From: Phycisphaerales bacterium
GTDB lineage: Bacteria > Planctomycetota > Phycisphaerae > Tepidisphaerales > Tepidisphaeraceae
Direction: 5' to 3'
Assembly (NCBI GenBank): GCA_028288905.1
Contig: JAQGHJ010000467.1
Location: forward strand, 1-6,289
Length of the DNA: 6,289 nucleotides
The notes under the pieces: model-generated
Database searches by the model: none
The model's input: the letters and a program-made list of their open reading frames with translations, nothing else
Told to the model about the DNA's origin: nothing
Shown: positions 6,107-6,289 of the stretch, one piece after another
How the letters are laid out: each line of letters begins with the position of its first letter
Numbering within the stretch: position 1 is the stretch's first letter
Position numbers and translations under genes: made by a program

Positions 6107-6289
6107 GTGCTAGTCGTCCATGCCCGCGTTCTCCGCCCGGCCGGCGTGCGGTCCCGGCCTCCGTCGCCCGCCAATCGGTCCGAGGCCGCCCCCCCCTTGC
6201 TCTACCTCACGATCGCCTCCTGGGTCGCGCTGGCCGTCGTCGGCGTGCTGGTGCTGCTCGTGCTGTTCGAGCCGCCGCTGCGGTACCGG
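6107..6289 (+). CDS. Start of a membrane protein, running off the right edge; family unknown
   Basis: The plus-strand frame is open to the edge and ends in a clear membrane-spanning run, LLYLTIASWVALAVVGVLVL plus four more hydrophobic residues (about 6197-6268), followed by a charged tail beginning EPPLRYR. The start is uncertain. A GTG at 6107 is the nearest reasonable start upstream, with others at 6146 (GTG) and 6197 (TTG), and none has a clear ribosome site. An ATG at 6120 begins a different frame (MPAFSARP) that would join the membrane segment only through an indel in the run of eight C at 6189-6196. The visible part suggests a single-pass or N-terminally anchored protein with the anchor near its N-terminus. 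What follows the anchor is outside the window. Confidence 0.4.
   Translation, partial: MLVVHARVLRPAGVRSRPPSPANRSEAAPPLLYLTIASWVALAVVGVLVLLVLFEPPLRYR

Overview
This is a very GC-rich stretch (near 70 percent G+C by eye, with codon third positions almost all G or C in the clear genes). It comes from a bacterium that carries a phosphoketolase/acetate kinase pair. High GC, slow-looking intergenic DNA and protein texture would fit a planctomycete of the Gemmata/Isosphaera type. Nothing in the window is diagnostic, so the lineage is only a guess.

Layout. Positions 1-194 hold the possible 5' part of a minus-strand gene that leaves the left edge, followed by roughly 400 bp with no supported gene. 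The core is a minus-strand operon read right to left: a broken C-terminal remnant of a magnesium-translocating P-type ATPase (mgtA-like, 4904-4315), acetate kinase (ackA, 4318-3050) and phosphoketolase (xfp, 3010-632). A stem-loop lies just past the xfp stop codon. The mgtA remnant overlaps the ackA start by ATGA, which fixes the ackA start and shows that mgtA, ackA and xfp were once one coupled transcription unit. The remnant has lost its N-terminal four-fifths, carries a one-base frameshift near 4491-4495, and has charged residues in a predicted membrane helix.

Divergent from the operon, on the plus strand, is a histidine-phosphatase-superfamily gene (5029-5637). Its motifs resemble the sedoheptulose-1,7-bisphosphatase (SHB17) type more than a generic phosphoglycerate mutase. 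To its right are an unrecognised minus-strand reading frame (6011-5580) and the beginning of a plus-strand protein with one strong membrane segment that runs off the right edge.

How the genes fit together. Xfp splits xylulose-5-P or fructose-6-P with inorganic phosphate to give acetyl-phosphate plus glyceraldehyde-3-P or erythrose-4-P. AckA turns the acetyl-phosphate into acetate and ATP. If the divergent phosphatase makes sedoheptulose-7-P, it would feed sugar phosphates back to phosphoketolase, giving a short carbon-conserving acetate route. That link is inference from family resemblance and proximity. I saw no CRISPR array, tRNA, rRNA or intact insertion sequence, and no convincing wholly new system. 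The most informative oddities are the decayed mgtA with its coupling overlap, the altered HGTSH motif in acetate kinase, and the phosphatase neighbour.
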